Below, one piece after another: positions 46,500 through 57,179 of a DNA stretch of 64,000 bases. Positions within the stretch are counted from its first letter, which is position 1. Each line of letters begins with the position of its first letter. The position numbers were made by a program, and so were the translations under genes. The stretch comes from Fennellomyces sp. T-0311 (lineage: Eukaryota; Mucoromycota; Mucoromycetes; Mucorales; Lichtheimiaceae). The stretch covers positions 310,001 through 374,000 of the forward strand of contig JALLLT010000030.1 in the NCBI GenBank assembly GCA_025266875.1, written 5' to 3'. The notes under the pieces were generated by a model, which saw nothing but the letters and a program-made list of their open reading frames with translations, was not told the origin of the DNA and made no database searches.

Positions 46500-47271
46500 A
46501 GTGCGCAGAGACAAGTAAATAACCTCCATCAGCATTTGGATATACTTTTCAACCACGCGCTGGACAAGAGGTTCATGGGATACTATAATTAGACCGTCTC
46601 ACAATCTTTCAGTGTCAGACGACACATCATAAGCATTCTTCGCTGGCGATACCAATGCACTTACATGCACGTAGCAACCGCGAAAGCGCGTCCAGACAAC
46701 CCACCCAGCAACAAACTCTCCGGTGTGACCTCGACGGTTGCGGAAGCGGAGCATAGAAGAGTGTGACAAGTAAAAAAAAATTTTCAACTGAGGGTCTATA
46801 TAAAGGCATGAACCCTCGGCGGTTGTGGATTCTGCATCTTGACTCTGTACTGGTAAGTTTTTTTTCCCTCTTCATGATGAACTACGTGATCCGGCGTGCG
46901 TGCTGCAGACAATGATGATTTGGATTATTGCTACTAAACCCAGCTCATTTTGATGATCACTGAAATAACGAATGTTTCCACAATATCTGAAATCTGCAGC
47001 TGCACGCAGGCCGTGTTGTCTTTGTGCTTCTGATGCTGACTGTGTTTTCATAGACGAGCGGTTGTTCTGCAAGGGGAGCGTTGGATTAGTTAGAGAGCAA
47101 GGATAAAAAAGCAATAAAAAACGTTTTTTTTGCTGAATGAAGTTTTGGGCATAACCCCTCGTACGCTATTTCCTCTCCTGTCATGAGACTTCACCGTTTG
47201 AGTACAAGCACACTTTTTCGCCCTCTCTTTTTTCTTATCCTTTCTTTCTTGCTCCCATTCCAATCCCCATC

Positions 47272-48610
47272 ATGACCATCGATAGCAATTTCAGCTTTGC
47301 CGAGAACAGCGAATACAATGACCTGCTGGCGGAGCTCCACGCGCGTTACTGTCAAGCTGGGGGAACTGACGATGTCCTTCAGTTTTGCGCCAACTTTTTT
47401 AACCACAAGCTCGAAGAGCAACGCATAGCCTTTCGGCATCACAAGGCAAGGCCGGGACTGTCGGTCTTGACCACAGCAGGACCCACAAACACTCTGCCAC
47501 CCGAAGAACAGCATCCATTGTCGGCCGCGCCCATCGTACACCATGAGAACAATGGCAGCGCTGAGCGGGTGACTTACAGCTATTCCGACGACGAGGACGA
47601 AGACGACTACGATGAAGATGAGCAGATGGACACGCTTGGGTCACCCATCTCGTTCCCACCTGCTGCATACAATGGGGCTCGTCGTGTGAGTGTGAGCGCC
47701 GAAAGCATGACACCGTCGTCGGGCAACGACTACCCAAAGCAGATCATCCCCAAGTCGGAGGAGCAGTGCGAACGCATCAGGGTCAGCGTCACAAACAACT
47801 TTCTGTTCAGGAATTTGGATGAGGAGCAGTATCAGGACGTGGTGCATGCCATGGCCGAGAAGCAGGTGCATATCAATGAAAAGGTCATTGAGCAAGGAGC
47901 AGTGGGGGATTACTTTTACGTGGTCGAGTCGGGGACGTTCGATTGCTATATCGCAAAGAACGAGTTGGAGCCGCCCGTCAAGGTCACCAGTTATGAGGCT
48001 GGGGGCAGTTTCGGAGAGCTCGCGTTAATGTATAACGCTCCCAGGGCAGCGACCATCGTAGCAACGTCTGAGGCCGTGTTGTGGGCTTTGGATCGAGTCA
48101 CTTTCCGCACCATCCTCATGGAGAACACGTCGCGCAAACGCCGTCTCTATGAATCCTTCCTCCGCGACGTGCCTCTCCTGAAATCTCTCGAGCCCTACGA
48201 ACGGCACAAGGTGGCCGATGCGCTCGAATCGGTGTACTTCAATGATGGCGAGGAGGTGGTTGTCCAAGGCGATATTGGTGATCGATTTTACATGATTGAG
48301 TCGGGTGATGCCATCATATACAAGGACGGCACGGAGGTAAATCGACTGGAGCGAGCTGCCTATTTCGGAGGTGAGTCCACCATGCTCCATAAGGAGTATC
48401 CAGAGAAGCTCACGCGCTTTAACTGTTTCCTCCCTAGAACTTGCATTGCTGAACGACAGCCCTCGCGCTGCAACCGTGGTTGCCCAGGGACGACTGAAAT
48501 GTGCCACGCTGGGCAAAAAAGCATTCACTCGACTTCTCGGCCCCGTTCTTGACATCCTGAAACGCAATTCGGAAAATTATCATGCCATCATCAGCCAGCA
48601 ACCAGCATAA
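47272..48610 (+). CDS. cAMP-dependent protein kinase regulatory subunit
   Basis: Two exons (47272-48370, 48438-48610) give 423 residues. The N-terminal helix pair ([37 protein letters not shown]) is the dimerisation/docking domain. An acidic linker precedes the inhibitory site [10 protein letters not shown] (about 136-145), with phosphorylatable serine as in type II subunits. Two cyclic-nucleotide binding domains follow, each with its phosphate-binding cassette: [17 protein letters not shown] (about 248) and [17 protein letters not shown], the second split by the intron. It holds the kinase catalytic subunit inactive until cAMP binds. The 5' region is long (about 1.3 kb to the next gene), suggesting complex transcriptional control. 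Confidence 0.93.
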
Positions 48611-48863
48611 ACCGCCTTCTTTTTCTCAGTAGAACATCCTTATCTATTACATATTTGATATGCATCAGTACATTACTTTCATTTTTGACATCTCGTCAAC
48701 CCCCGCCCCCTCAAACACACACATAAATATATATATATATACATCCAGTTTGTGCTGTCAGTGCTTTTAGTGATAAGGGGATCATGGGGTAGGGAAACGT
48801 GGAACTTTCTATTGCGTGTGTCAGGAAAAAACAACGTGGTAATGTAGACATACAAAGACAGCA

Positions 48864-50584
48864 TTACAAGATTGTGCACACCACCCCTGCAACGACAGCT
48901 ATTACTGCGATCACAAACAACTGCACGCTCTTTGACCGTGTAAGTGGCTTTTGCATCAGATTATCAATAATGCTCTGCAGTTGATCAGCAAAAGCTCCCA
49001 GGGAGAACTTGGCTTGAACATGTTCTCGACCTTGTCGGCCCATCTGCGCTCTGTCGTGCTTGCCAGTGATGAAATCCTTGATACCGTTGCCCCAGGCAAC
49101 GGGATCCGAGGGCAGCAATAGTCCAGTTTCCTTGTCGACGATGGTTTCCATGGGACCACCCGAATTGTCGGCAATCACCGGGACACGAGCATACATGCCT
49201 TCAACGGGCGTAATACCGAAATGTTCGTTGGCGGGTGTGTAAAGCATCAAATCCGCATGGCTCAGCAGGAATGTTCGTTGTGCGTCATTAAATGAGCAAA
49301 GGAAAACAACCTGTGAATCCACCGGGGGCTTTTCAATTGATGATGGGAATATCGTAAACGTTTTTAATCCAAACTCTTTTTTGGCCAGTTGATCCAATTC
49401 CTCCAAATACTCGACATTCTCCTTGACTCGTCGATCATAACCACCTGTGTCGATATAGCATTTGTGTCAGTTTAATTTGATCCTGTACCGCTCTGGTATA
49501 TAAGTAAAAAAAAACCACGTTACCTGCCAGAACAAGGCGGTATTCGGAAAGCGTTTCACCAGATACCATATTTTTCAGTGCTGCAAATGCACGCAATGCC
49601 AGCTCAACGTTCTTTTTTCGCTCGAATCGATTAATTGACAGGAATGTCTTTTTGGGGCTTTATAGCAGCTTTTTTTTAATTTCTCACATTCGACGAGAGT
49701 GCTTCCTCTCCTCACTTACCATTCTAAAATCTTGACAGATTCGTCGTTCATATCGACAGATCGATCATATGCGGCGAAATTAATCGGTGGGTACAGGATT
49801 TGTGGCGTCTGCTTAATGGACCGGAAAGACTCTTTAAAGACGAGACCCGTGTAGCCGCTATTAACAGCAATTGTATCGGCCATTGCTTTGTGACATTGCA
49901 TTAGAAGACGCTTGTGCTGGCTTATCCAAACACACCTGTAGTCCATTCTTCCAACGTATCGACAGGCACACGGTACAGTTGCTTGAGAGTTGATTCGCGC
50001 GTCGTCAACAGTTTGTCTGGGTGATGGCAGTAAAAGAGGACCTTTTTTTTTTACCGAGAATGTTAGAATCATGCAGCTGGCTATTTTCCTAAAACAGCGA
50101 TTACCCGTGCGGAGCTCAAGGATTTGAATAAGGGAATGCATGCGCTCAATTGATCTATGAAAAGAACATCATACTGCTCGGCGTCCTGGTAGATCAATGA
50201 AAAGGCCAACACGATCTGACGTAATATAGCGCATAGAATATAAAATCGACCGAAAATTGTGCGGGGCAGCCAATCGCCGCGAACGTTTACTTTTAATGTG
50301 CCTTGCAAAATAAACCTGTCAGCACACTCCCCCTTCAAAAAAACAGGCACACGTTGCTAACCGTCGCGCGTCTCCTCGAAGCAGTGTTTGGGATCATGAT
50401 GACTCGTGTAAAAGACAACGTGATGGCCTTTGGATTGCATTCCGACCGCGGCATCGACTACCAATCGCTCAGCTCCACCTAGAACCAAGGGGATCAGTGA
50501 TTCATGGACTGAACGTTTGATTGAATGGTTACCAATGCCGAGATCTGGGTGAATAAACGCGATCTTGAGCTGCTTTTGGCTCAT
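48864..50584 (-). CDS. ALG2: ALG2 alpha-1,3/1,6-mannosyltransferase
   Basis: Seven exons from ATG at 50584, about 450 residues. Exon 1 ([18 protein letters not shown], 50584-50533) joins exon 2 ([12 protein letters not shown], from 50478) to rebuild the glycosyltransferase-4 glycine loop. Further landmarks: [39 protein letters not shown], and in the large last exon the GT-B donor site [21 protein letters not shown] hydrophobic C-terminus ([18 protein letters not shown]) anchors it in the ER membrane. ALG2 adds the second and third mannoses to the lipid-linked N-glycan precursor on the cytosolic face. An ATG 18 codons upstream is in frame, but family alignment favours MSQK. Its start lies 143 bp from that of LSM8, on the opposite strand. 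Confidence 0.93.
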
Positions 50585-50727
50585 GCTATGTTGGAGGCTG
50601 CTCGTTGGGTGGACGACGAATGCTGTAATTATCGACAAGCAGTCACTGGCTATGGATTAAAGCAAGCAACACGCCCTCCACGCTGCCTTTCTTTCACACC
50701 CAAAAAAAAAAAAGAGCTGAACCAACA
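50585..50727. promoter_or_regulatory. shared divergent promoter, ALG2/LSM8
   Basis: 143 bp separate the two start codons on opposite strands, so both promoters must fit here; a run of 12 A lies at about 50702-50713. Confidence 0.6.
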
Positions 50728-51181
50728 ATGAGTCTTTTACAGCAATTTGTGGATCGTAAGTCATTAAATCGCTGCCACGAGGAAAATATCATAACCTGAC
50801 TGTCAATACATAGTCAATGTTCTTGTAATCACGATGGATGGGCGCGTGCTGGTCGTAAGTGTTAAAGCAAGCGATCGAACCGATGGTTTACTCACGTGTT
50901 TACTTTGACAGGGTAATTTACGCGGAACAGATCAGAGTGCCAATGTAATTCTGTCGAACTGTGAAGAGCGAGTCTTTTCGGTGGATGGCACTGAGATCAT
51001 AAAGCTCGGTCTGTACATTATTCGCGGCGACAGCGTGTAAGTAAAAAGTCGCGGCACGCCGGAAGGCGATGGCTGATAGCATGTGTTTAGGTGCACGGTG
51101 GGGGAGCTGGACGAAGAGAAAGAGGGGGACATAGAGTGGTCCCAAGTACGAGCCGAGCCATTGACAGCCACACATCTGTAA
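50728..51181 (+). CDS. LSM8: LSM8, U6 snRNA-associated Sm-like protein
   Basis: Four exons (50728-50755, 50814-50854, 50912-51036, 51091-51181) give 94 residues, the normal length. Sm1 (VLVITMDGRVLVGNLRGTDQ, ANVILSNCEERVF) and Sm2 (LGLYIIRGDSV) are complete, and the C-terminus RAEPL is typical of LSM8 rather than LSM1. LSM8 defines the nuclear LSM2-8 ring that binds the 3' end of U6 snRNA for splicing. Half of the gene span is intron. Convergent with TFIIE-alpha (77 bp between stops). Confidence 0.93.
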
Positions 51182-51257
51182 ATCATCCATTATATTTCCT
51201 TCTCATGTACCATATTTGCTTTTCCGTTATTCATTTATCGTATATCAATCCAATGAT

Positions 51258-53057
51258 CTAGCTAGCCTGCCAATTCTGCCACGCCTCGTAGTACGCCTTG
51301 TATTCTTCCGTAGTCATGTTTCGTTGATCCTCTTCCATGACCTCGTTCAAGGGCACCATCCTGCCATTCACTGCAATTCCTAGATTAGCGTCTCCCTCAC
51401 GAAATGAATCCTCTCTGCTTTTTTTTATTACCTGACACAAGTGGGATGTCTTCGTCGTCTCCAATTTCTTCCACATTGTCTTCTTCACTCATGTTTCTAG
51501 CGCACACCCTGTGTTTAGCACAAAGCTGCGACTGCGACAAGCTCGCATACCTTTGCCCGTTGGCGTCAGGGCTGTAGTATTCGTTGCCATTAGTGACCGT
51601 CTCGAACTCTTCATCATCGTCGTCGGCATCCATGGTCTCCACGCCGCCGGTTGGAGCAGCTTGACTCAGGGACTCGTAGTATTTTGCATAATCTAACAGG
51701 TGCATCAGCAATCTCTATCATGGTTCTCTATGTATGGACTTTACAATCATGTCGATCAGCATCAAATTCTTCCGTTGCAACCTCATCAAAGGTCTCGTCT
51801 TCGTCGTTCTTCTCAGTGTCTTGTGGACGGTCGCCAGTACCAACCAATGCATCCGACACAGTGCTCCGTTGATGCCACACCGGTAGCATGTTTTGCTGTC
51901 GCTTTTCTTCTGCCTCTTCCTGTTTCGCTCGTCGTGCCGCCTCATTGTCCATTTGCAAGTCCACAATGATTTCACCTTGGCCTGCACCGGTATCCTGAGC
52001 AATGGCAAGTTCGTGCTCCTCTGTAGTCTCCGTTAACAATCACCAGCGCGTCATAAAAGCACCGCAATCCATTACCTCTCGAGGCACCGTTGCCGCGGGC
52101 TGTGCCACCGGTGGGTTTGAATATATAGCTTTGCCACACGTGAATGAACCATCATTGTCAAGGCACCATAAAAACACTTACTTTGCAGGAATCGTCAATG
52201 AGTCGGTTTGCTTTAGTAAGGAGATAATGGGCTGCGACTGTTCTCGTAATCTGCATGGCTTTTCGTGAGACCCACAAGATACACACACATACACAAAAAA
52301 GACAATCAGCTTTACCGCGTCAATTCCTGCTGGCTTCCTTGAACGCTTTCCGAGTTGTCATTTTCTATGAGAGGAGTGGAGCAGACGTCGCAATGGAACA
52401 GACCGTCGGTTGGATCGATCAAAGAGACAGCTTCCAGAGGCAAATACTGACGTTGACAGTTTGGACAGACATAACCCTTATTTTCTGATTCCTATAGAGA
52501 CACATGAGCAACAGTAACCAAGGCGACAAAAGTGATGTGGATATTACCGTCCGCAGATTGTCACGAACGTTGGTCTGCATTTTGTACATTTTCCACTTGA
52601 CCACATCTACGAATTCTTTATAGTCGAGGTAGTAGTATGTCTTAGGCACCGCCCGCTGATCCTGTTTCCGGGCCTCCATGCGCGTGGCCCTTTTATATAC
52701 AGATAGATATAGATAGATAGGCGATAATTAGGCTCGATTCTGTAGGTTTGGTGTGTGGTACGCACATCTTTAATAGTCGATCCTCTTTCAGTTTTCCGCA
52801 TATTCTATGGATATCTCGCGGCGACATTTTCAACGACATTACTAAATCGTCTTCACGAACACTGAGAGAAGGCAGCTTTAGTTTCCTTGCATGCGTGGAA
52901 CAACTAACATGATTGACGAGATTCCGTTTTTTTGTCTTTACCCATTGTTATTTGGTGTCGAGTTATTTAACTCATCGAGAATTACGATATACTTCGGATC
53001 ATAGAAAGCGCGGGCTACTCTAGCAACGAGAGCCTTTGGTATCTCCATTGAACTCAT
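51258..53057 (-). CDS. TFA1: TFIIE alpha subunit (Tfa1)
   Basis: About ten exons from ATG at 53057 (a second in-frame Met follows at codon 4); first exons 53057-52942, 52885-52766, 52689-52548, 52491-52316, 52250-52182. The N-terminal winged helix (FYDPKYIVILDELNN, REDDLVMSLKMSPRDIHRIC, YYYLDYKEFVDVVKWKMYKM) is followed by a zinc ribbon (VCPNCQRQYL, HCDVCSTPL). Later parts are PIISLLKQTD, the acidic-basic MDNEAARRAKQEEAEEKRQQ, DYYAKYYESL, a strongly acidic stretch, and a conserved end with MTTEEYKAYYEAWQNWQ. TFIIE-alpha recruits and stimulates TFIIH at RNA polymerase II promoters. Intron 2 contains a GATA microsatellite. Borders of the exons between 52180 and 51740 rest on phase arithmetic. 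Confidence 0.9.
52700..52720. repeat. GATA microsatellite in a TFA1 intron
   Basis: AGATAGATATAGATAGATAG, a tetranucleotide run within the intron between the second and third exons of TFA1. Confidence 0.8.
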
Positions 53058-53162
53058 TTTTTTGGTTGCTCTACTAAAAAGAAAAAGAAAACGTTTTGGG
53101 CAAAGCTTGCACGCACTATTTTATACGCTGAGAATGAACAATAGTGCGTTCTGTTTTAAGCA
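53058..53162. promoter_or_regulatory. shared divergent promoter, TFA1/THUMP methyltransferase
   Basis: Only 105 bp lie between the two opposite start codons, so the promoters overlap. Confidence 0.6.
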
Positions 53163-54549
53163 ATGTCAAAACACGCTCATTTACTTTTCCAAGTGCCAGA
53201 AGGTAGCAACATTAGCAAAAGACCGAAAAGCCTGCAATCCGTAACGCCAACATGATTCAGGTCTGGAATTCGTCGCCAAGGATGAGATCAACGAAAAATT
53301 GTTGAACAAGTTCCCAATGACGATTGTCGCAGACCCCAATACTGGTCGAGTGCATACGGTTTGTTATAGTCAGCTAGCGACGGTCCTGGAAGCACTCAAG
53401 TCGGTTCATCTACTAAGTGCTCAATCCATTATGGTTGTCGCATCCGAGCAAGTGATACCCCAATCCATCTTTGACGATCCAGAAAAGACGTGTCAGTTTA
53501 TATCCGATACAACGGAACAAACAGCCTTCGATCCCATCCTATTCGCATTGGATCCACATCGCGCGTCTCCAACATTTCGTGGTACTTTTCACAAGCAACA
53601 AGTGCGGTACTCCATCAGCTCACCGGTCCTGGCAAGTCATATCGGATTCGGTTTTGGAAATACGCATCCGGAATGGAAAGTCAGTCTGCAAGAGTTCGAT
53701 TACGAGATTGTTGGAACATGGACACGCGAAGCTAACAAGACGCTGCTGGATCTTGCGAACACCAGTGATGAAGAACAGCCGATCCTGCTGTGGATCGGTG
53801 TGACAATGAAAACGCTGGATCCAAAGTACCGCAATCGCAAGTTCTTTGGAAAGACAAGCTTGAATCCATGCATTGCGTACTGCTTGGCTCGCTTAGCCAA
53901 TCCAAAGGCCGGTCAGGTCGTGCTTGATATGTGCGCAGGCACTGGCACGATTCCTATTGAAGGCGCGTCATGCTATCGCAACGCCCTATGGATCGGTAAC
54001 GAAGGTAAGATTCGCGCTATGCAGCGACAAGGACTGATCGAATGGATTCAGTGCACGAGAAAACCTTGTGCGACAAGGCAAGAGGGAATGTCTTGCACAC
54101 GGGATTGAGCAACGTCGAGCTGTTGCTCGGAGACGGCCGACGTCTTTGTCTCCGGGACGAGAGTGTTGACATCATTCTAACAGGTACGGTTTCACAAATG
54201 CATGCCCACGGACGAGTCGCTCAAAAAGGCATAACAACGTAGATTTACCGTGGGGTTTCCGCGAAGGATCGTTCGTGACCATCCAGAAAGTAAGCGCATA
54301 GGGCAGAAAGGAGAAATGAGGAAGCTGAACCGGAGTCTCTTGCCACAGCTGTACCCGAAATTCATGAGACAAATTGGAAGGGTACTGAGGTCCAAAGGCA
54401 AAGCATACATCGTGACACAAGGACACAAGCTTTTCAATCGAGTCTTGGGTTACCCATGGTGCAAAGAGCTGTGGAGTGTCGACGAGGTGAAACCAATCGC
54501 CATCGGAGGCTACAAAGTGTCTCTGTACATACTTTGCAAAAAACTGTAA
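53163..54549 (+). CDS. THUMPD3/Trm14-like tRNA guanine-N2 methyltransferase
   Basis: Exons 53163-53202, 53261-54004, 54052-54183, one short exon starting near 54243, and a last exon to 54549; roughly 390 residues. The start MSKHAHLLFQVPEGLEFVAK matches the N-terminus of THUMP methyltransferases. The central region has a THUMP-like fold, then SLNPCIAYCLARLA and SAM motif I VLDMCAGTGTIPIEGA. Motif II is WIGNE, motif IV the N2-guanine signature DLPWG (D split by an intron), then LLPQLYPKFMRQIGRVL. Family members methylate guanine 6 or 7 of tRNAs; exact target unknown here. The border between the last two exons is uncertain: a 35-nt intron or a 50-nt intron both keep the frame. Confidence 0.85.
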
Positions 54550-54641
54550 TGAACCCAAATGGAAAATGTACATAGTATCACACACATATATATATTTGCG
54601 CTTTCTTTTTTCTCGTAAGAAACAAAAGAGGTCGTGCTAGC

Positions 54642-55487
54642 TTATTGCTGGTGAGGCTCAACCTCGAACTGCTGGTGTCTGTTGCTGTCGGTCTTGCGAG
54701 CAGTCAAGGAGACCTTGCTGCCTGGGTCATTCGAGTCAGCCTATATAAGGAATGCATCAGCTTCATCGGTTGCGCGCCCTCTCTCCATCCGTACCCTGAC
54801 ACTCAGCACCAGACGAGGGTCGGCGCGAGCATAGATATAACCGTCGCGAAGACCGAACCGCTGATTGCTTGTCCTATGGGCTTCGTGTCAGTAGTCCACG
54901 TTTGCCGCGCCACTTGTAGAACTGCTTTGTATTACATTGTCAATTTACGACCATATTGAATGACTTCCGCGTCGGCCTTTAAGTCGCCTGTTTGCACGCC
55001 CCACCCCAAAGCATTAGCCACTTTTTTATCGTCCCGAAAGGTATGATCATGCTACTAGCTTAGCAGGAAATGTCACTGACCTCCAGAGATATCCAACACT
55101 GCAATGAAACCGTAGAGTCAGAAAGCCGGGTACGTGCAAAGAGGTGGCAAAAAATAAAAATAAAACTTACCATGGCCAGACTTTTTGTTGATAATGTAAC
55201 CGTCGTCATAGCGCCAGAGCTGGTTGTCGTTATCCTCGGCGTCGTGGTCTTTCTGATGAGCCAGTGTTGGACTTTAGCAAGGCGTTCATTGCTTGGTGAT
55301 ATAGACAAGTACCTGAGAATAGACGATCAACGCGGCGGTGGGCTTCAAGAAACGCGCGTGTGAGTGAGCGTTTCACGAACAAACAACCAGACTGGCATAC
55401 CTCGGTGCTTCCATTATCGATGTCGAACACCATGCCACTCTGGAGCGACTTGATGTAGAAGTAACAATCCTCGGGAAAACCAGGCAT
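54642..55487 (-). CDS. ricin-B-like beta-trefoil lectin, splice model tentative
   Basis: Beta-trefoil repeats are plain in successive exons: FYIKSLQSGMVFDIDNGSTE; HQKDHDAEDNDNQLWRYDDG with IINKKSGHVLDISGGD; ADAEVIQYG; FGLRDGYIYARADPRLVLSV; ADSNDPGSKVSLTARK. QLW and VLDI are the core motifs of ricin-type lectins, common intracellular fungal proteins. Starting MPGFPEDCYFYIK there is no signal peptide. Most introns are clean, but the first needs a weak GTCTGG donor to reach the next exon in phase, and another uses the acceptor CACGAAG. About 180-190 residues if correct; a recent pseudogene cannot be excluded. Convergent with the methyltransferase gene (92 bp between stops). Confidence 0.6.
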
Positions 55488-57179
55488 GTTTTTTCAAGTG
55501 ATAAAGGAAAAAGGAAGCGAGAAACGAAGAAAGGAAAGGGGCTATTTATGCGGCAGGCGGACATGGAAGAAGTTACACAGCAGGCTAGCTATCTGCAAAT
55601 GGCCAGGTGCTCTGGGATCAGATTGAAAAGTACGTCGGCGCAAGTATACTTAGCCGCGGTGCAACATGGCGGCCCGAGCTTGCCGTTGCAGCTATGTTAA
55701 AAGGCGTCATCAAAATTTGCAAAAGGGTATTACAGCCTTCCCTTCTTTTAACCGCTGAAAAAAAAATGCTCCGCTCCCGAAAACTGGGTTCTGGAAGAGA
55801 GGTGAGCAAACCAAAAAAGAGCTTGGTGAGCGTTGCTAATCAACGTTTCGTGTCATACGCTTCAATAGTCCTGTCCATCTACGAGAACGTGCAATGCAAA
55901 AACGCCTTTGAATCAACACAAAGGATGGCTTTGCAATGTCCAACATGCTGTATTTTGATCGCGCAGGTTACGACAAAAGCATATCGGCCAGTTCAGCAGT
56001 TCCCCGTTATTTTTCGCGTTGTTCGAGTTGCACTGGCAGCAAGTACGCGTAAAAGGAGCAGGATCAAAAGGGGAGCCTGTTTTTTGGCAGCACAGCAGTG
56101 GCTACGGTTACAAGGGCAACCATATTGTCGTGAATGCATGGGCCGCCAAGCTCTTACCTAGTAAGCGTCTGAAACCGTCACCCAAAGCACGATTATACTA
56201 AAACGCAAACTAGCAGACGTTTATACCCACCATCAAAATGATCATCCACGCAAAAAAAAGAAGATATTGCGTATTGGACAGGAAAGCAGCATATGACAAA
56301 AGCAAAATACTCAGCCTCGTCCGCCGAGCAGGAAAACGGTAAAGGTCATCGCCCTCACCATTTTACTCTTGTCCGAGTTATCTTTGCACCTCGTTTCATT
56401 ACGAGACATGAAGCGCGGGTGCAGTATACGACAAAAGCATCCGCGCGCCCTCAGGCATCTGCTGCAAACATGCATGCGGTGACATTCAATATTTAGGTAC
56501 GTTGCAAGAAGATGGTGTCTGCATTGTTGTTTTAAAACCTTAAGTAGAGGGGGATGGCCCACGGCCGAATGGCAAACGATGACGGGGGGAACCCAACACT
56601 AAAAAAAGTAGCTCATTGGAATTTGAAGGCCAGGATTAGGGATACAATCGCTGAATAAAACAGTGTATGGCGCCCCGTTCTCTGTTATAAAGGATGGATA
56701 AGAACTGTGTCTGCAACAAATGCTTGGATTTCTGGACGCAGTGTTTGGAAGGTTGCAACTCGGCTCGGATCACAGACACTCTGAACGACAAGTTGGGGTT
56801 GTCGAGTAAGATTGGAATACGGCGATTGATGATCGATTGGTAGATGCCAGAGCCCACATGTGCATTATTGGCAAACCTTGACGACCGTGAATGTGGGGTT
56901 AAAGTATTGTGTCAGACATGTTTCTGGGAGATTACTTAGTGCTGATCCGAAGGTATAGTGTGTATAAAAGTTGCTTGACAGCATTCGAAAAACACATGGA
57001 GACTCTCAGCAGAAGGCACAGCGTTGCATGTGTAAAATAGATGCTACATAACCAAAGCAGGTAGTATGCCATTTAACCTATGTAGCTATTGGTCCATAAG
57101 GGTATTGATTGAGCCTTAATGATGGCAACGAAGAAGAGATCAGTAAAGGATATAACATGCTGTACACTTCTTTATTTAA
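55488..57179. other. region with a possible LIM-like relic
   Basis: No firm gene. On the plus strand at about 55930-56150 LIM-like pieces occur in two frames: CPTCCILIAQ, RYFSRCSSCTGSK and GQPYCRECMGRQA, with cysteine pairs in the right order but the H of HxxC missing and frame changes between them. This is either a decayed LIM protein or chance. The rest to 57179 shows nothing recognisable. Confidence 0.35.

Noticed and set aside
55607..56161. Plus-strand frame of 184 codons taken as one gene
   Set aside because: It would need a non-ATG start; only its end has LIM-like cysteines and those also need another frame. Reported as a relic instead.
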